Shown here: one piece after another, positions 23,964 to 32,269 of the stretch
How positions within the stretch are numbered: position 1 is the first letter of the stretch
Layout: each line of letters opens with the position of its first letter
NCBI GenBank assembly: GCA_023245775.1
Contig: JAHFJR010000010.1
Span: 1 to 41,521, forward strand
Source of the DNA: Candidatus Peribacteria bacterium
GTDB taxonomy: Bacteria; Patescibacteriota; Gracilibacteria; Peribacterales; Peribacteraceae
Direction of reading: 5' to 3'
Length of the DNA: 41,521 nucleotides
The notes under the pieces: generated by a model
Seen by the model: the letters and a program-made list of their open reading frames with translations, nothing else
Told to the model about the DNA's origin: nothing
Database searches by the model: none
Position numbers and translations under genes: made by a program

Positions 23964-24878
23964 TCACCTGTTTGTACCATCTGTTTCGGAGTGCTCCTCG
24001 AGCCTCTCCCCCCACTTCAGCTTGCTCCGTAGAGTGGTGAAGTACGTCTCCTTGTTTCGTCTGAGAAATTTTGCCGTGCTGCTTGCGATGCATGCCTGCA
24101 CTCGATCGTTCCGTTTCAGAGTCACATAGCTCTGACCGTCGAGCGTGAGGCTGATCTGCACATCTGCGAATGTGCTCTGCTTCGTGAGAATCGTCACTTC
24201 GATCGTATTCTCAGCGGGGAGGACGAGTGGTTTCTGCGTGAAACTGTGGGGGTTGATCGGCGTCAGGATGGTCGCCTTGAGTTCCGGATGCACGATGGGC
24301 CCACCGGCGGCAAGCGAGTAGGCTGTCGAGCCCGTTGGCGTTGCGATGATGACACCATCAGCATGAAAGGTGGTGAGCGGATCACCATTGACGACTGTCT
24401 TGAGGTCGATCAAACGCGAGATTGCTCCCTGCGAGATGACGGCTTCATTGAGGACCGTCCCCTTCCAGAGAACGTTCTTCCCCCGCAGTGCCGATATCTG
24501 CAGCAAGCTACGTTGCTCAATGTGCCCATGTCCGTGCAAAAATTTTTCGAGCATGCCCTCGACTTCATCCAACATCAACTCGGCAAGGAATCCAATCGTT
24601 CCACGATTGATGCCAAGGATGGGAATACCAAGACCATCCATCTCGCGCACGGATCGGAGGATCGATCCGTCACCTCCGAGGACGATGAGCAAATCGAGGT
24701 CGCTCATCTCTGTACATCGCTTCCACTTCTTGAGCGCAGAGGCTCTACAGTGATTCGCATCGATCATGACTCGAGATCCAGAAGCTTGGAGGATGTCTGC
24801 AATGCGTCTGAGTGAATGTTCGTGACCTCCAATGTCCCCTTTCGCTGTGATGCCAACCGTTGGATAGAGGAGTCCCAT
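23964..24878 (-). CDS. nadK: NAD kinase
   Basis: NadK makes NADP from NAD and ATP or polyphosphate. The phosphate-binding GGDGS is in LLIVLGGDGSILR (about residue 70), followed by GINRGTIGFLAEL, the NE motif VLNEAVIS and the substrate loop ATPTGSTAYSLAAGGPI. The length of 304 is normal. It is divergent from the 24936 gene. An extended -10 on the minus strand ends 6 bases before its ATG. Confidence 0.95.
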   Translation of the reverse strand: MGLLYPTVGITAKGDIGGHEHSLRRIADILQASGSRVMIDANHCRASALKKWKRCTEMSDLDLLIVLGGDGSILRSVREMDGLGIPILGINRGTIGFLAELMLDEVEGMLEKFLHGHGHIEQRSLLQISALRGKNVLWKGTVLNEAVISQGAISRLIDLKTVVNGDPLTTFHADGVIIATPTGSTAYSLAAGGPIVHPELKATILTPINPHSFTQKPLVLPAENTIEVTILTKQSTFADVQISLTLDGQSYVTLKRNDRVQACIASSTAKFLRRNKETYFTTLRSKLKWGERLEEHSETDGTNR

Positions 24879-24884
24879 GGTGGG

Positions 24885-24893
24885 ATCCTAGCA
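24885..24893 (-). promoter_or_regulatory. Extended -10 (TGCTAGGAT) for nadK, leaderless
   Basis: TAGGAT with TGC extension, 6 bases before ATG 24878 on the minus strand. Confidence 0.55.
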
Positions 24894-24919
24894 CGTCGGT
24901 GGCGTCAGGAGCATTCATT

Positions 24920-24928
24920 TGGTACACT
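24920..24928 (+). promoter_or_regulatory. Extended -10 (TGGTACACT) for the 24936 gene, leaderless
   Basis: TACACT with a TGG extension ends 7 bases before ATG 24936 on the plus strand, back to back with the nadK promoter. Confidence 0.55.
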
Positions 24929-24935
24929 TTCGCCG

Positions 24936-25526
24936 ATGTTCGAGAAGTTTTCACGTGTTCTACGAGGCATGGAGCTCGAGGAGAAAATCCTCCACAGCGG
25001 CATCGGTCTCAGTGTGATCGGCCTGTTCATTCCGTGGCTTGGTGGCCAGTGGTACGGCAAGGAGCAAGAGTGGAATGGATTTGGCTTCTACACCGGCTTC
25101 ATGGGGCATGCTGTTCTCTTCTTCAACTGTTTCATCCTTGCGATGACCCTCTCGCCACTGCTTGGAGGTCCGGTGCTTGTTCGTAAATCCATTCGGCAGT
25201 ACGTGCGCTTGCTCCTCAGTGGGAGTACGAGTCTTCTCCTTCTGGCATCTTTCACAGTCCTCCTTCGTCTGACGTCTGAGGTCTCTGGCGCCGAAATACG
25301 GTTTGGCATCTACGTATCGATCCTCGGCAGCATGCTTGCGACCCTGTATGCTGTTCTCAAGGTCGATGAGCAGCGCAAGAGTGAGGTGCACCAGTTGTTT
25401 CATCATCCCGATGAGCAACAGAGAGCAAAGAAGGTGATGGAACACCTTCTCGATGAAGGTCGACCTCCCCCTCCATCTCCTCCCCCTCCTATGCCTATCG
25501 AAGATCATTCCCTGTTCAAGCCATGA
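24936..25526 (+). CDS. Four-helix membrane protein with Pro-rich tail
   Basis: The 196-residue protein has four hydrophobic helices (about residues 20-40, 50-75, 88-110 and 118-138). A charged helix follows, then a proline-rich tail (RPPPPSPPPPMP). I do not recognise the family. A start at 24816 would overlap nadK and is not supported. Its stop overlaps the start of the next gene as ATGA, so the two are coupled. The Pro-rich end could bind a partner or cross a wall layer. Confidence 0.75.
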   Translation: MFEKFSRVLRGMELEEKILHSGIGLSVIGLFIPWLGGQWYGKEQEWNGFGFYTGFMGHAVLFFNCFILAMTLSPLLGGPVLVRKSIRQYVRLLLSGSTSLLLLASFTVLLRLTSEVSGAEIRFGIYVSILGSMLATLYAVLKVDEQRKSEVHQLFHHPDEQQRAKKVMEHLLDEGRPPPPSPPPPMPIEDHSLFKP

Positions 25527-25882
25527 ATACCTCTCCTGCTCCAGAAGTTCCGGCATCACAGATTGTGTATAGCGATGACGACCTCGTCTATGTTGACCCT
25601 GATACTCGCACGGTCATCGGGCGTGTTGAGTGGAGCAAGAATGGAGAGAGGCCTCTGTCCAAGGCGTTCGTTGCTGCCTTGGGCAAGGCAGCCGTTGCTC
25701 CCAAGGGAAAGGTTGCCAAGGAAGAGAAGCGTTCCTACTGGCGCAAGGTGTACCCGTGGGGGACGTATCGCAGCATGAAGCGTATCTTCAAAGTCGAAGG
25801 AAAGATCAAAGATCCAGAGCCGAATAAGACCCTCGAAGAAGTCCTCCCGAAGGCTCTGAGCCAGGCATTCTGGAAGTGGTAG
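25523..25882 (+). CDS. Small basic hypothetical protein, coupled to the 24936 gene
   Basis: The 119-residue protein starts with a short acidic beta-like segment (IVYSDDDLVYVDPDTRTVIG) and continues with a lysine-rich linker and an aromatic, basic middle (RSYWRKVYPWGTYRSMKRIF). It ends FWKW. There is no signal or membrane segment. The function is unknown. The 4-base ATGA overlap with the membrane-protein gene suggests a joint role. Confidence 0.75.
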   Translation: MNTSPAPEVPASQIVYSDDDLVYVDPDTRTVIGRVEWSKNGERPLSKAFVAALGKAAVAPKGKVAKEEKRSYWRKVYPWGTYRSMKRIFKVEGKIKDPEPNKTLEEVLPKALSQAFWKW

Positions 25883-25885
25883 AAA

Positions 25886-25919
25886 GAAGTGGAAGGTGGA
25901 AAATGGAAAGTTGAAAGTG
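25886..25919. repeat. GTGGAAA/GTTGAAA-type dispersed repeat at a gene end
   Basis: A purine-rich run of variants of GTGGAA and GTTGAAAGTG that pairs partly with the following TTCAAC (25923-25935 region). It lies between convergent stops at 25882 and 25937. Similar words occur at 28024-28039, 35469-35498 and 40281-40310. Confidence 0.5.
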
Positions 25920-25936
25920 TTTCCTTCTTTTCATGT

Positions 25937-26875
25937 TCAACTTCGCAGGATTTTCGCCACCCTCTTCACCTCTCCCCTCGCTCCGATGATGATGGGCGTG
26001 CGTTGATCGAGGTCAACAATGTCAATATCGAGGATTGATTTCTCTCCGTCCGAGCTTGCTCCGCCAGCTTGCTCCATCAGATACGCGAAGGGACCGCACT
26101 CGTAGAGGAGACGAAGTTTTCCCTTCGGATATTTACTACCACCGATGTTTGTGAAGATGCCAGCACCCTTGATGAGCATGTGATGGATATCCGGCACCAT
26201 GCCACCGGAGTAGCGGAGTGTCAGTCCTTCATCCAGCCAGAGATCCATCATCGTGCGATATGCCGGTGTGTCAACGACAGCACGGAGATTCCCCGGTGCG
26301 TACGTTTTCACTTCATCGCGCATCGTGAGATTCTTCTGGAGGAGGGTGAATTCCCCCACCTCGTTCAAGTAGAACGCGTGCGTTCCTTTCCCTGCGCTGT
26401 AGACGAGGATGGTGCGCGGGCCGTAGACCAAGTACATCGCGGCCATCTGGTCACGGGGTTTCTTGCCGAGCAGTTTCCCCTGTGCACTGTAGATGCCGAA
26501 AATCGAACCGATTGCCAAGTTACTGTCGACGAGTGAACTACCGTCCAGCGGATCGAAGACAACCGTGAATGGAGCGTCAGGCACGAGTTCCTGCAACTGA
26601 TCGGACTCCTCTTCCGAAGCGAAGCAGCAGACGAGCCTCGATTCACAGAGCTCCTCCTTCACGATGCGGTTACTGAGGACATCCAGTTTCAGTTGATCTT
26701 CACCGAAGGTATTGCTGGAGCCTGCGAGTCCGAGGTCGGTCGTGCGGATGGCATTCTGCACGTACTTGCCAGCTCTCGCGATGTCATTGATCAGGTGTCG
26801 GAGTTCATCGGAGACTCCCGACTCGAAGAGATGGTTATTCAGCGAGATGCGTGATGGGAGAGGACAGGAGGACAT
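25937..26875 (-). CDS. fbp: Fructose-1,6-bisphosphatase class I
   Basis: FBPase hydrolyses fructose-1,6-bisphosphate in gluconeogenesis. The metal site motif VVFDPLDGSSLVDSNLAIGS, the preceding ASEEESDQ, YSGGMVPDIHHMLIKG and the late LLYECGPFAYLMEQAGG are diagnostic. The length of 312 is slightly below the usual 330. Its AMP-binding N-terminal residues are not well conserved, so allosteric control may differ. The minus-strand -10-like CATAAT ending 7 bases before the ATG is part of the 26878-26976 inverted repeat. Together with gap next to it and pgk in the window, it points to triose-to-hexose flow. Confidence 0.95.
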   Translation of the reverse strand: MSSCPLPSRISLNNHLFESGVSDELRHLINDIARAGKYVQNAIRTTDLGLAGSSNTFGEDQLKLDVLSNRIVKEELCESRLVCCFASEEESDQLQELVPDAPFTVVFDPLDGSSLVDSNLAIGSIFGIYSAQGKLLGKKPRDQMAAMYLVYGPRTILVYSAGKGTHAFYLNEVGEFTLLQKNLTMRDEVKTYAPGNLRAVVDTPAYRTMMDLWLDEGLTLRYSGGMVPDIHHMLIKGAGIFTNIGGSKYPKGKLRLLYECGPFAYLMEQAGGASSDGEKSILDIDIVDLDQRTPIIIGARGEVKRVAKILRS

Positions 26876-26877
26876 GC

Positions 26878-26976
26878 GAAGAATTATGAATTATGAATTA
26901 AGAATGATGGTACGGAAGTTATACCGTATTCGTTGAGCAGCGTTCTTGATTCTTAATTCTTGATTCATAATTCTTC
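26878..26976. repeat. 28-bp inverted repeat (GAATTATGAATTAAGAAT type) between gap and fbp
   Basis: The arms at 26878-26905 and 26949-26976 match at 26 of 28 positions with a 43-bp spacer. Each arm is itself built of GAATTATGAATT-like words. The spacer has a small TACGG/CCGTA pair. The left arm starts 2 bases upstream of the fbp ATG and may supply its -10 box; the right arm ends 15 bases from the gap stop. It could terminate gap and start fbp at once. Confidence 0.8.
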
Positions 26977-26991
26977 TCAAGGAAACGAATA

Positions 26992-28002
26992 TCAGACGAA
27001 CATTCCGAGCTTCAGTGTTATCTCGGTCACGCGCATCGCGTATCCCCATTCGTTATCGTACCAGCTGAGGAGCTGTACCAGCGTATCATCGATCACTGCT
27101 GTGGAATCCATATCTACCGTACTCGAATGTGGATCGGAGACGAAATCAGCCGAGACAAGCTGCTCTTTCTCCATACCGAGAATACCCTTCAATGGCCCGT
27201 TTGCTGCTTCAGTGAGCGCTGCATGAATCTCGGCCACTGATGTTTTTTTCTTCACGCTGATCGCGAGGTACGCGGCCGAAACGTTGGGGACTGGAACACG
27301 CAGCGCCATACCGTCGATTTTGCCGAGCAAGTGTGGGAAGATTTTTGTGCACGCTTTCACGGCTCCCGTCGTCGATGGAATGATGGAGAGCGCAGCCGCG
27401 CGTGCGATACGAACTTTTGAACTGTCGGTGGAGTTATCGAGCAGGTTCTGGGACGTTGTGTACGCGTGTGTGGTACAGACCAATCCCTTGAGAATGCCGA
27501 ATTTTTCGTCGAGTACCTTGAGGAGTGGCGCAATGCAATTGGTCGTGCACGAGGCGGCACTGACGATCGGTAGTGATGCTGGCAGGATCTCGTCGTTCAC
27601 TCCGCGTACGATGAGTGGCACATCGTCTTTCGGCGGAGCAGTGATGATCACTGCTTTTGCACCGGCGGTCAGGTGTGGCATACAGAGCTCGCGAGTGCGG
27701 AATTTACCACTTGCCTCCACGACCACGTCGATGGCCAGTTTCTTCCATGGACAATTGCTCGGATCGCGTTCGCGGATCACGTGCACTGCCTTGCCATTCA
27801 CCAGAAGGTCCTCGCCATTGACGGTCACTTGGCCGCCGAAACGTCCGTGCAGTGTGTCATACCTCAAGAGATATTCGCGCATCTTCGCATCGCTTGAGGC
27901 GTTGATGGCGACGACTTCCGCTTCGGAACTGAAACGCTCGAGGATCTGGCGATGCACCACTCTACCGATGCGGCCGTACCCGTTGATCGCAATGCGGAGC
28001 AT
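26992..28002 (-). CDS. gap: Glyceraldehyde-3-phosphate dehydrogenase
   Basis: The NAD(P) motif INGYGRIGR, catalytic Cys in SAASCTTNCIAPL, KVIHD-region equivalents and the terminal SWYDNEWGYAMRV are clear. The residue after the second strand, normally Asp (IND), is Ala here (AINASSDAKMREYLLRYD), and the loop resembles the NADP-using Gap2 of cyanobacteria (NDTSD). Loss of this Asp usually relaxes NAD specificity, so an NADPH-using or dual anabolic enzyme is inferred. ATG 28002 gives 336 residues; the open frame to 28125 is not supported. Confidence 0.95.
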   Translation of the reverse strand: MLRIAINGYGRIGRVVHRQILERFSSEAEVVAINASSDAKMREYLLRYDTLHGRFGGQVTVNGEDLLVNGKAVHVIRERDPSNCPWKKLAIDVVVEASGKFRTRELCMPHLTAGAKAVIITAPPKDDVPLIVRGVNDEILPASLPIVSAASCTTNCIAPLLKVLDEKFGILKGLVCTTHAYTTSQNLLDNSTDSSKVRIARAAALSIIPSTTGAVKACTKIFPHLLGKIDGMALRVPVPNVSAAYLAISVKKKTSVAEIHAALTEAANGPLKGILGMEKEQLVSADFVSDPHSSTVDMDSTAVIDDTLVQLLSWYDNEWGYAMRVTEITLKLGMFV

Positions 28003-28008
28003 GAGCGC

Positions 28009-28014
28009 AGTGTA
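28009..28014 (-). promoter_or_regulatory. -10 box (TACACT) for gap, leaderless
   Basis: TACACT on the minus strand ends 6 bases before ATG 28002. A TTTCCA sequence 17 bases further upstream, part of a GTGGAAA-type repeat, could be the -35 box. Confidence 0.55.
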
Positions 28015-28042
28015 AAGCGGAACGTGGAGAGTGGAAAGTCTT

Positions 28043-29116
28043 TCATCCGTACATTCCCACCAGTACTCCAAGAAAAGCGAAGAACGTGCCGATGATCCAG
28101 AGGCGCATCGTGACTTTGCTCTCACCCCAGTTCAAGGCTTCAAGGTGATGGTGGAACGGCGCGGAGCGAAAGATTTTCCTCTTGAAGAAGCGCTTGCTCG
28201 TGAGTTGGATGATGACCGAGAGCATTTCGATGACGAACACGAAGCCGATGAGTGGAAGGATGAGCACCTGATTGATCATGAAGGCCATCACCGCGAGCGT
28301 ACCGCCCAGTGCGAGAGCTCCGGTATCACCCATGAAGAAGAGTGCGGGGGGGACGTTGTGCCAGAGGAATGCGGCGACTGCGCCGGCGACCACACCACAG
28401 AATGCAGCCAGAACATACAGACTCTGGACATAGGCGATGAGTCCAAAGGCGCCGAAGGCGATGATGAGCAGACCACCAGCGAGTCCATCGAGACCATCCG
28501 TCACATTCACAGCATTCGCCGTACCGATGACGACGAAGATGAAGAATGGAATGTAGAGCACTCCGAGCTCTAGCTGATCGCTGGAAAGGCCCATCAGATG
28601 ACCGAAGGGAACATGGATCGATTGGTACTGCAATCGGAAGTAGAACCAGTACGCGGCCGCAGCGCTCATCAGGATCAGGAAGCAGAGCTTTGGAATGGCG
28701 TTAAGCCCTCTGTTCTTTCCCATCCCGCAGATGTTCAGGTAATCATCGATCGCACCCAGGAGACCGAAACCAATGAGCACGGCGAGTGGAATGTAGACTT
28801 GTCCGCGTTGCAGGAGAGAATGGTCGATGAGACCCTGAGCGGCGATGAGACGTGAAATGAAGAGGGTGATGACGATCGATCCCCAGATCAGAATTCCTCC
28901 CATCGTTGGTGTTCCTGCCTTCGCTTGGTGATAGTTGAGGAAGACGCTTGCTGATGCTCCATCGACGGCGTCGATCCGCAATTTCTTTCCCAATTTGAAA
29001 TGGTGCAGCACGCGAACGAACGGTTGCGTATAGATCAGCGCGATGATGAATGCGAGGAACGAATAGCAGAGGATCTCTGTCAGCGAGATGGAGGGACGGA
29101 TGGGAAGTGAAAGCAT
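28043..29116 (-). CDS. mraY: Phospho-N-acetylmuramoyl-pentapeptide-transferase MraY
   Basis: MraY moves phospho-MurNAc-pentapeptide from UDP to undecaprenyl phosphate, forming lipid I. Ten helices carry the family motifs: AKAGTPTMGGILI, the DD pair in GAIDDYLNI, NAVNVTDGLDGLAGG, LFFMGDTGALALGG and the PFHHHLE loop. ATG 29116 (357 residues) is preferred to 29152, which overlaps dnaB. It lies 28 bases after the dnaB stop on the same strand and is probably cotranscribed with dnaB. It is not in a division cluster, as is common in CPR genomes. Confidence 0.95.
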   Translation of the reverse strand: MLSLPIRPSISLTEILCYSFLAFIIALIYTQPFVRVLHHFKLGKKLRIDAVDGASASVFLNYHQAKAGTPTMGGILIWGSIVITLFISRLIAAQGLIDHSLLQRGQVYIPLAVLIGFGLLGAIDDYLNICGMGKNRGLNAIPKLCFLILMSAAAAYWFYFRLQYQSIHVPFGHLMGLSSDQLELGVLYIPFFIFVVIGTANAVNVTDGLDGLAGGLLIIAFGAFGLIAYVQSLYVLAAFCGVVAGAVAAFLWHNVPPALFFMGDTGALALGGTLAVMAFMINQVLILPLIGFVFVIEMLSVIIQLTSKRFFKRKIFRSAPFHHHLEALNWGESKVTMRLWIIGTFFAFLGVLVGMYG

Positions 29117-29144
29117 ACGATGTGAGCTACAGAACATTCGTCTC

Positions 29145-30575
29145 TCATTCATCCATCATCTCCGCTCTCCTCTGTGGTTGTGGCCGCGTTTGCCCGATCA
29201 ATTTTGCACTCGCTTTCGAGGCGAATGATTTCACCTCCTGCGTCTTGTCGATGTCGTAGAAGCGCATCTGCTCTTTCTTGAACATCAGCTCGATGCGGCC
29301 GATGGGCCCGTTGCGGTGCTTGCGGATGTAGATGTCGGTGACTCCGGGGCGGTCTGAATCTTCCTCGTAGTAATCCTCGCGGTACATCATGAGTACGACG
29401 TCAGCATCCTGTTCGATGGAACCGGATTCACGGAGATCGGAGAGCTGCGGAATGTTGCCGGGGCGGTTCTCGACGGCGCGTGAGAGTTGGCTGAGGGCGA
29501 CGATGGGGATCTTCAATTCACGACCGAGCATTTTCAGTGACCGCGAGATCTCCGAGATTTCCTGCACGCGATTTCCGACGTAGCCTTGGTTGCCTGTACT
29601 CATCAGCTGCATGAAGTCGATGACGATCATGTCGAGGCCGTGTTCCATCTGCAGGCGACGAGCCTTCGCACGCAGTTCCGGAATGGACGAACCCATGGAA
29701 TCGTCGATGAAGATGTTCGCCTTATTGAGGTCATCCATGATGGGACCCATGTTCTGAAAATCCTTGTCCTCCAATTTGCCCTTCTGCAGTTTCCATGAGT
29801 CGACCCCGAGCATGGAGGCGAAGAGACGATCGACGAGCTGCTCCTTGCTCATTTCGAGCGAGAAGATGCCGATCGTCTTGTTGTGCTTGATCGCGGCGTT
29901 CTGTGCAATGTTCAGTGCGAGCGATGTCTTTCCCATGCTGGGACGCGCTGCGATGATGATGAGATCACTTGGCTGGAAGCCCGATAATTTGTGGTCCAGT
30001 GCCGCATATCCGGTTGGTACTCCTTTGATCGCATTGTCCTTCGACTCGTGCATTTCGGCGAACTTCTCATACCTGGCACTCAGAATATCGCGAATGTGGA
30101 TGAACTTCTCCTTCAGGAATGTTGCGGAGATGTTGAAGACAGTTTTCTCCACTTGCTCGAGCAGATCGGGAATCTCCTTCTCCACGTCGAATCCGAGGGA
30201 CTTGATCTGATCGCCGGCTTGGATGATGCGTCGATGGATCGCTTTGGTCTTCACGATCTGCCCGTACTTGTAGACGTGTGCCGATGTTGGTACCTTCGAA
30301 GCTAATTCTGCGAGGAACGCGCTCCCTCCGACACTCTGCAATTTCTTATTGTCAGAGAGTTTGCTACTCAGCGTGACGATGTCGATCGGCTGATGACCTT
30401 GGTACAACTCTTGAATTCCAGCGTAGACCATCTTGTATGTCGGATCATAGAAATCATCCGGTGTGAGCAGGTCCGAGACCTTCACCATCGCATCGGGGTC
30501 CACGAGCAGGGCGCCGAGCACGGTCTGCTCAGCTTCGAGGCTGTGGGGTTGCACGTCGAGGAAGGCTTGAGCCAT
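29145..30575 (-). CDS. dnaB: Replicative DNA helicase DnaB
   Basis: DnaB is the hexameric 5'-3' helicase of the replication fork. It has the N-terminal primase-binding domain (HSLEAEQTVLGALL to about residue 130), a linker, and the RecA-like ATPase with Walker A ARPSMGKTSLALN, Walker B IVIDFMQLM, and the arginine-finger region IYIRKHRNGPIG. No intein is present. The length of 476 is normal. A -10 box (TACACT) ends 8 bases before its ATG. Confidence 0.96.
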   Translation of the reverse strand: MAQAFLDVQPHSLEAEQTVLGALLVDPDAMVKVSDLLTPDDFYDPTYKMVYAGIQELYQGHQPIDIVTLSSKLSDNKKLQSVGGSAFLAELASKVPTSAHVYKYGQIVKTKAIHRRIIQAGDQIKSLGFDVEKEIPDLLEQVEKTVFNISATFLKEKFIHIRDILSARYEKFAEMHESKDNAIKGVPTGYAALDHKLSGFQPSDLIIIAARPSMGKTSLALNIAQNAAIKHNKTIGIFSLEMSKEQLVDRLFASMLGVDSWKLQKGKLEDKDFQNMGPIMDDLNKANIFIDDSMGSSIPELRAKARRLQMEHGLDMIVIDFMQLMSTGNQGYVGNRVQEISEISRSLKMLGRELKIPIVALSQLSRAVENRPGNIPQLSDLRESGSIEQDADVVLMMYREDYYEEDSDRPGVTDIYIRKHRNGPIGRIELMFKKEQMRFYDIDKTQEVKSFASKASAKLIGQTRPQPQRRAEMMDE

Positions 30576-30583
30576 AGGTAGGG

Positions 30584-30589
30584 AGTGTA
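30584..30589 (-). promoter_or_regulatory. -10 box (TACACT) for dnaB, near-leaderless
   Basis: Minus-strand TACACT, 8 bases before ATG 30575. No clear -35 box. Confidence 0.45.
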
Positions 30590-30615
30590 GACGAGGGCAG
30601 AAACGTGAGGAAGGG

Positions 30616-30671
30616 CAGAAAAGGCAGAAATGTTGTACAAACTGAATCGTTGTACCTTTCTACCTTTTCTG
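30616..30671. repeat. Inverted repeat of CAGAAAAGGCAGAAA type in the dnaB-recA gap
   Basis: Arms 30616-30630 and 30657-30671 pair at 14 of 15 positions, and a third related word (GTACCTTTCTGCTCTTTT) follows at about 30680-30698. The 264-bp gap 30576-30839 between the recA end and the dnaB start holds no gene I can support. TTGTAC occurs on both sides of the loop. Confidence 0.65.
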
Positions 30672-30839
30672 ACTTCGCTGTACCTTTCTGCTCTTTTCGT
30701 CATACCACTTCGCGTTTAGAACCGCATTCATCACATCTTGTGTGAGAGCCGGATATCTTGGCCTTGGGAAACGCTACGCGGTACGAGAGGAGAAAGTAAT
30801 TGGTTCCCGCAATAGTGGCCTTTTTGTTGCAACTTGGTA

Positions 30840-31940
30840 TCACGCCGCGCTCAGCTTCGAAAACGCCTCCCGAATCCCCTTCTCCAGTTTCTCCGAGAGC
30901 TTCGGGTTCTGTTTCAGGTACTGACGCGCAAGTTCGCGCCCCTGACCGATCGTCTCTTCACCGACGCGGAAGTACGCACCAGATTTCTCGATGATGCCGT
31001 ACTTCACGCCGAGGTCGAGAATGTCCCCTTCCCTCGAGATTCCTTGGCCGTAGAGAATGTCGAATTCAGCCTGACGAAACGGCGGTGCGATTTTGTTCTT
31101 CACAACTTTCACACGCGTGCGGTTACCGACGATGGTCTGCTCATCGGCACCTTTCTCCGTGATCTTGTCGATGCGGCGGACGTCGATCCTGAGCGACGCA
31201 TAGAACTTGAGCGCATTGCCGCCTGTGGTGGTCTCGGGGTTGCCAAACATCACGCCGATCTTCATGCGCATCTGGTTGATGAAGACGACGGAGCAGTTGG
31301 TCTTGCTCACGATGGCTGTGAGCTTGCGTAGTGCCTGACTCATCAGGCGTGCCTGCAGACCCATGTGACTGTCGCCCATCATCCCTTCGATCTCGGCCCT
31401 AGGAGTGAGGGCTGCGACCGAATCGATCACGATGATGTCGATGCCGCCGGAGCGGACGAGGGTCTCGGTGATCTCCAGCGCCTGCTCGCCGTCGTCCGGC
31501 TGCGAGACGAAGAGGTTGTCGATATCCACGCCAATGCGCTTGGCATACTGGATATCCAATGCATGTTCGGCATCGATGAAGGCGGCGCGGCCTCCCCTCT
31601 TCTGAATTTCGGCAATGGCATGGAGCGCAAGAGTCGTTTTCCCTGATGACTCCGGTCCGAAGACCTCGATGATTCGGCTCTTTGGAATGCCGCCGCCGAG
31701 TGCAAGATCGAGACTCAGAGAGCCGCTCGAATAGGTCTCGATGTGGCTGTTTTGCATGGCACCGAGGCTCATGATGGCACCTACTCCATACTGTTTCTCG
31801 ATTTCAACGATCGCGGCCTTCAGTGCATCTGCCTTTGCATGGTCGAGAGCAGAGGCAATTTTACCGTCTTTTGCAGCGACTGCCTGTGGAGTCTTCTCGG
31901 TGACAGCTACTTGTGTTGCTGGAATTATGGGTTTCGTCAT
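30840..31940 (-). CDS. recA: Recombinase RecA
   Basis: RecA forms filaments on single-stranded DNA for strand exchange and, in SOS-bearing bacteria, triggers LexA self-cleavage. Walker [14 protein letters not shown], Walker [19 protein letters not shown], loop L1 and L2 ([26 protein letters not shown]) are intact. ATG 31940 gives 366 residues; the N-terminal 45 residues before [14 protein letters not shown] are longer than usual and Ala/Lys-rich. The open frame to 32081 is not supported. A GTGTAC-N4-GTACAC palindrome lies 112 bases upstream. Confidence 0.97.
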   Translation of the reverse strand: MTKPIIPATQVAVTEKTPQAVAAKDGKIASALDHAKADALKAAIVEIEKQYGVGAIMSLGAMQNSHIETYSSGSLSLDLALGGGIPKSRIIEVFGPESSGKTTLALHAIAEIQKRGGRAAFIDAEHALDIQYAKRIGVDIDNLFVSQPDDGEQALEITETLVRSGGIDIIVIDSVAALTPRAEIEGMMGDSHMGLQARLMSQALRKLTAIVSKTNCSVVFINQMRMKIGVMFGNPETTTGGNALKFYASLRIDVRRIDKITEKGADEQTIVGNRTRVKVVKNKIAPPFRQAEFDILYGQGISREGDILDLGVKYGIIEKSGAYFRVGEETIGQGRELARQYLKQNPKLSEKLEKGIREAFSKLSAA

Positions 31941-32051
31941 GGGAGTGAGGGAGAAGAAAAATGAAAGGGTGTAAGAACGTTCACCTCTACTATTTCCTAT
32001 CGCTGATTCTAGGTCAATCGGATGCACTTGAAAAACGGAGTTTGTATGGTG

Positions 32052-32067
32052 GTGTACGATTGTACAC
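32052..32067. promoter_or_regulatory. Palindrome GTGTAC-GATT-GTACAC upstream of recA, possible SOS box
   Basis: A perfect 6+6 inverted repeat with a 4-base spacer. It overlaps a -10-like TACAAT on the minus strand, 112 bases from the recA ATG. The arms are identical to those at 17964-17979. No lexA gene is in the window, so the link to SOS control is inference. Confidence 0.5.
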
Positions 32068-32120
32068 TCCTTTCGGATCACATCATTCTTTGCTGGAGCA
32101 GCATTTTGGATGCCTCGTTC

Positions 32121-32239
32121 CGGTCCTCACCTCCCGTCCTCCTCTCCACTGATGTGGAGAGGAGGTGGCCTGTGTTGTACCAAAAACAGTGCGCCCTTCT
32201 CCAGCCCGCAGGCAGGAGAAGGGTCGGGGATGAGGACCG
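32121..32239. repeat. Nested cruciform element upstream of recA
   Basis: An outer stem CGGTCCTCA (32121-32129) / TGAGGACCG (32231-32239) encloses two perfect hairpins: CCTCCTCTCCA (32138-32148) / TGGAGAGGAGG (32155-32165), and CCCTTCTCC (32194-32202) / GGAGAAGGG (32215-32223). This three-way-junction layout of 119 bases looks like a small mobile palindromic element or a structured transcript. It makes up most of the 329-bp gap between recA and the next gene. Confidence 0.75.
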
Positions 32240-32269
32240 TCAACAGAATGATGTGATCTGCTGTTGGGT

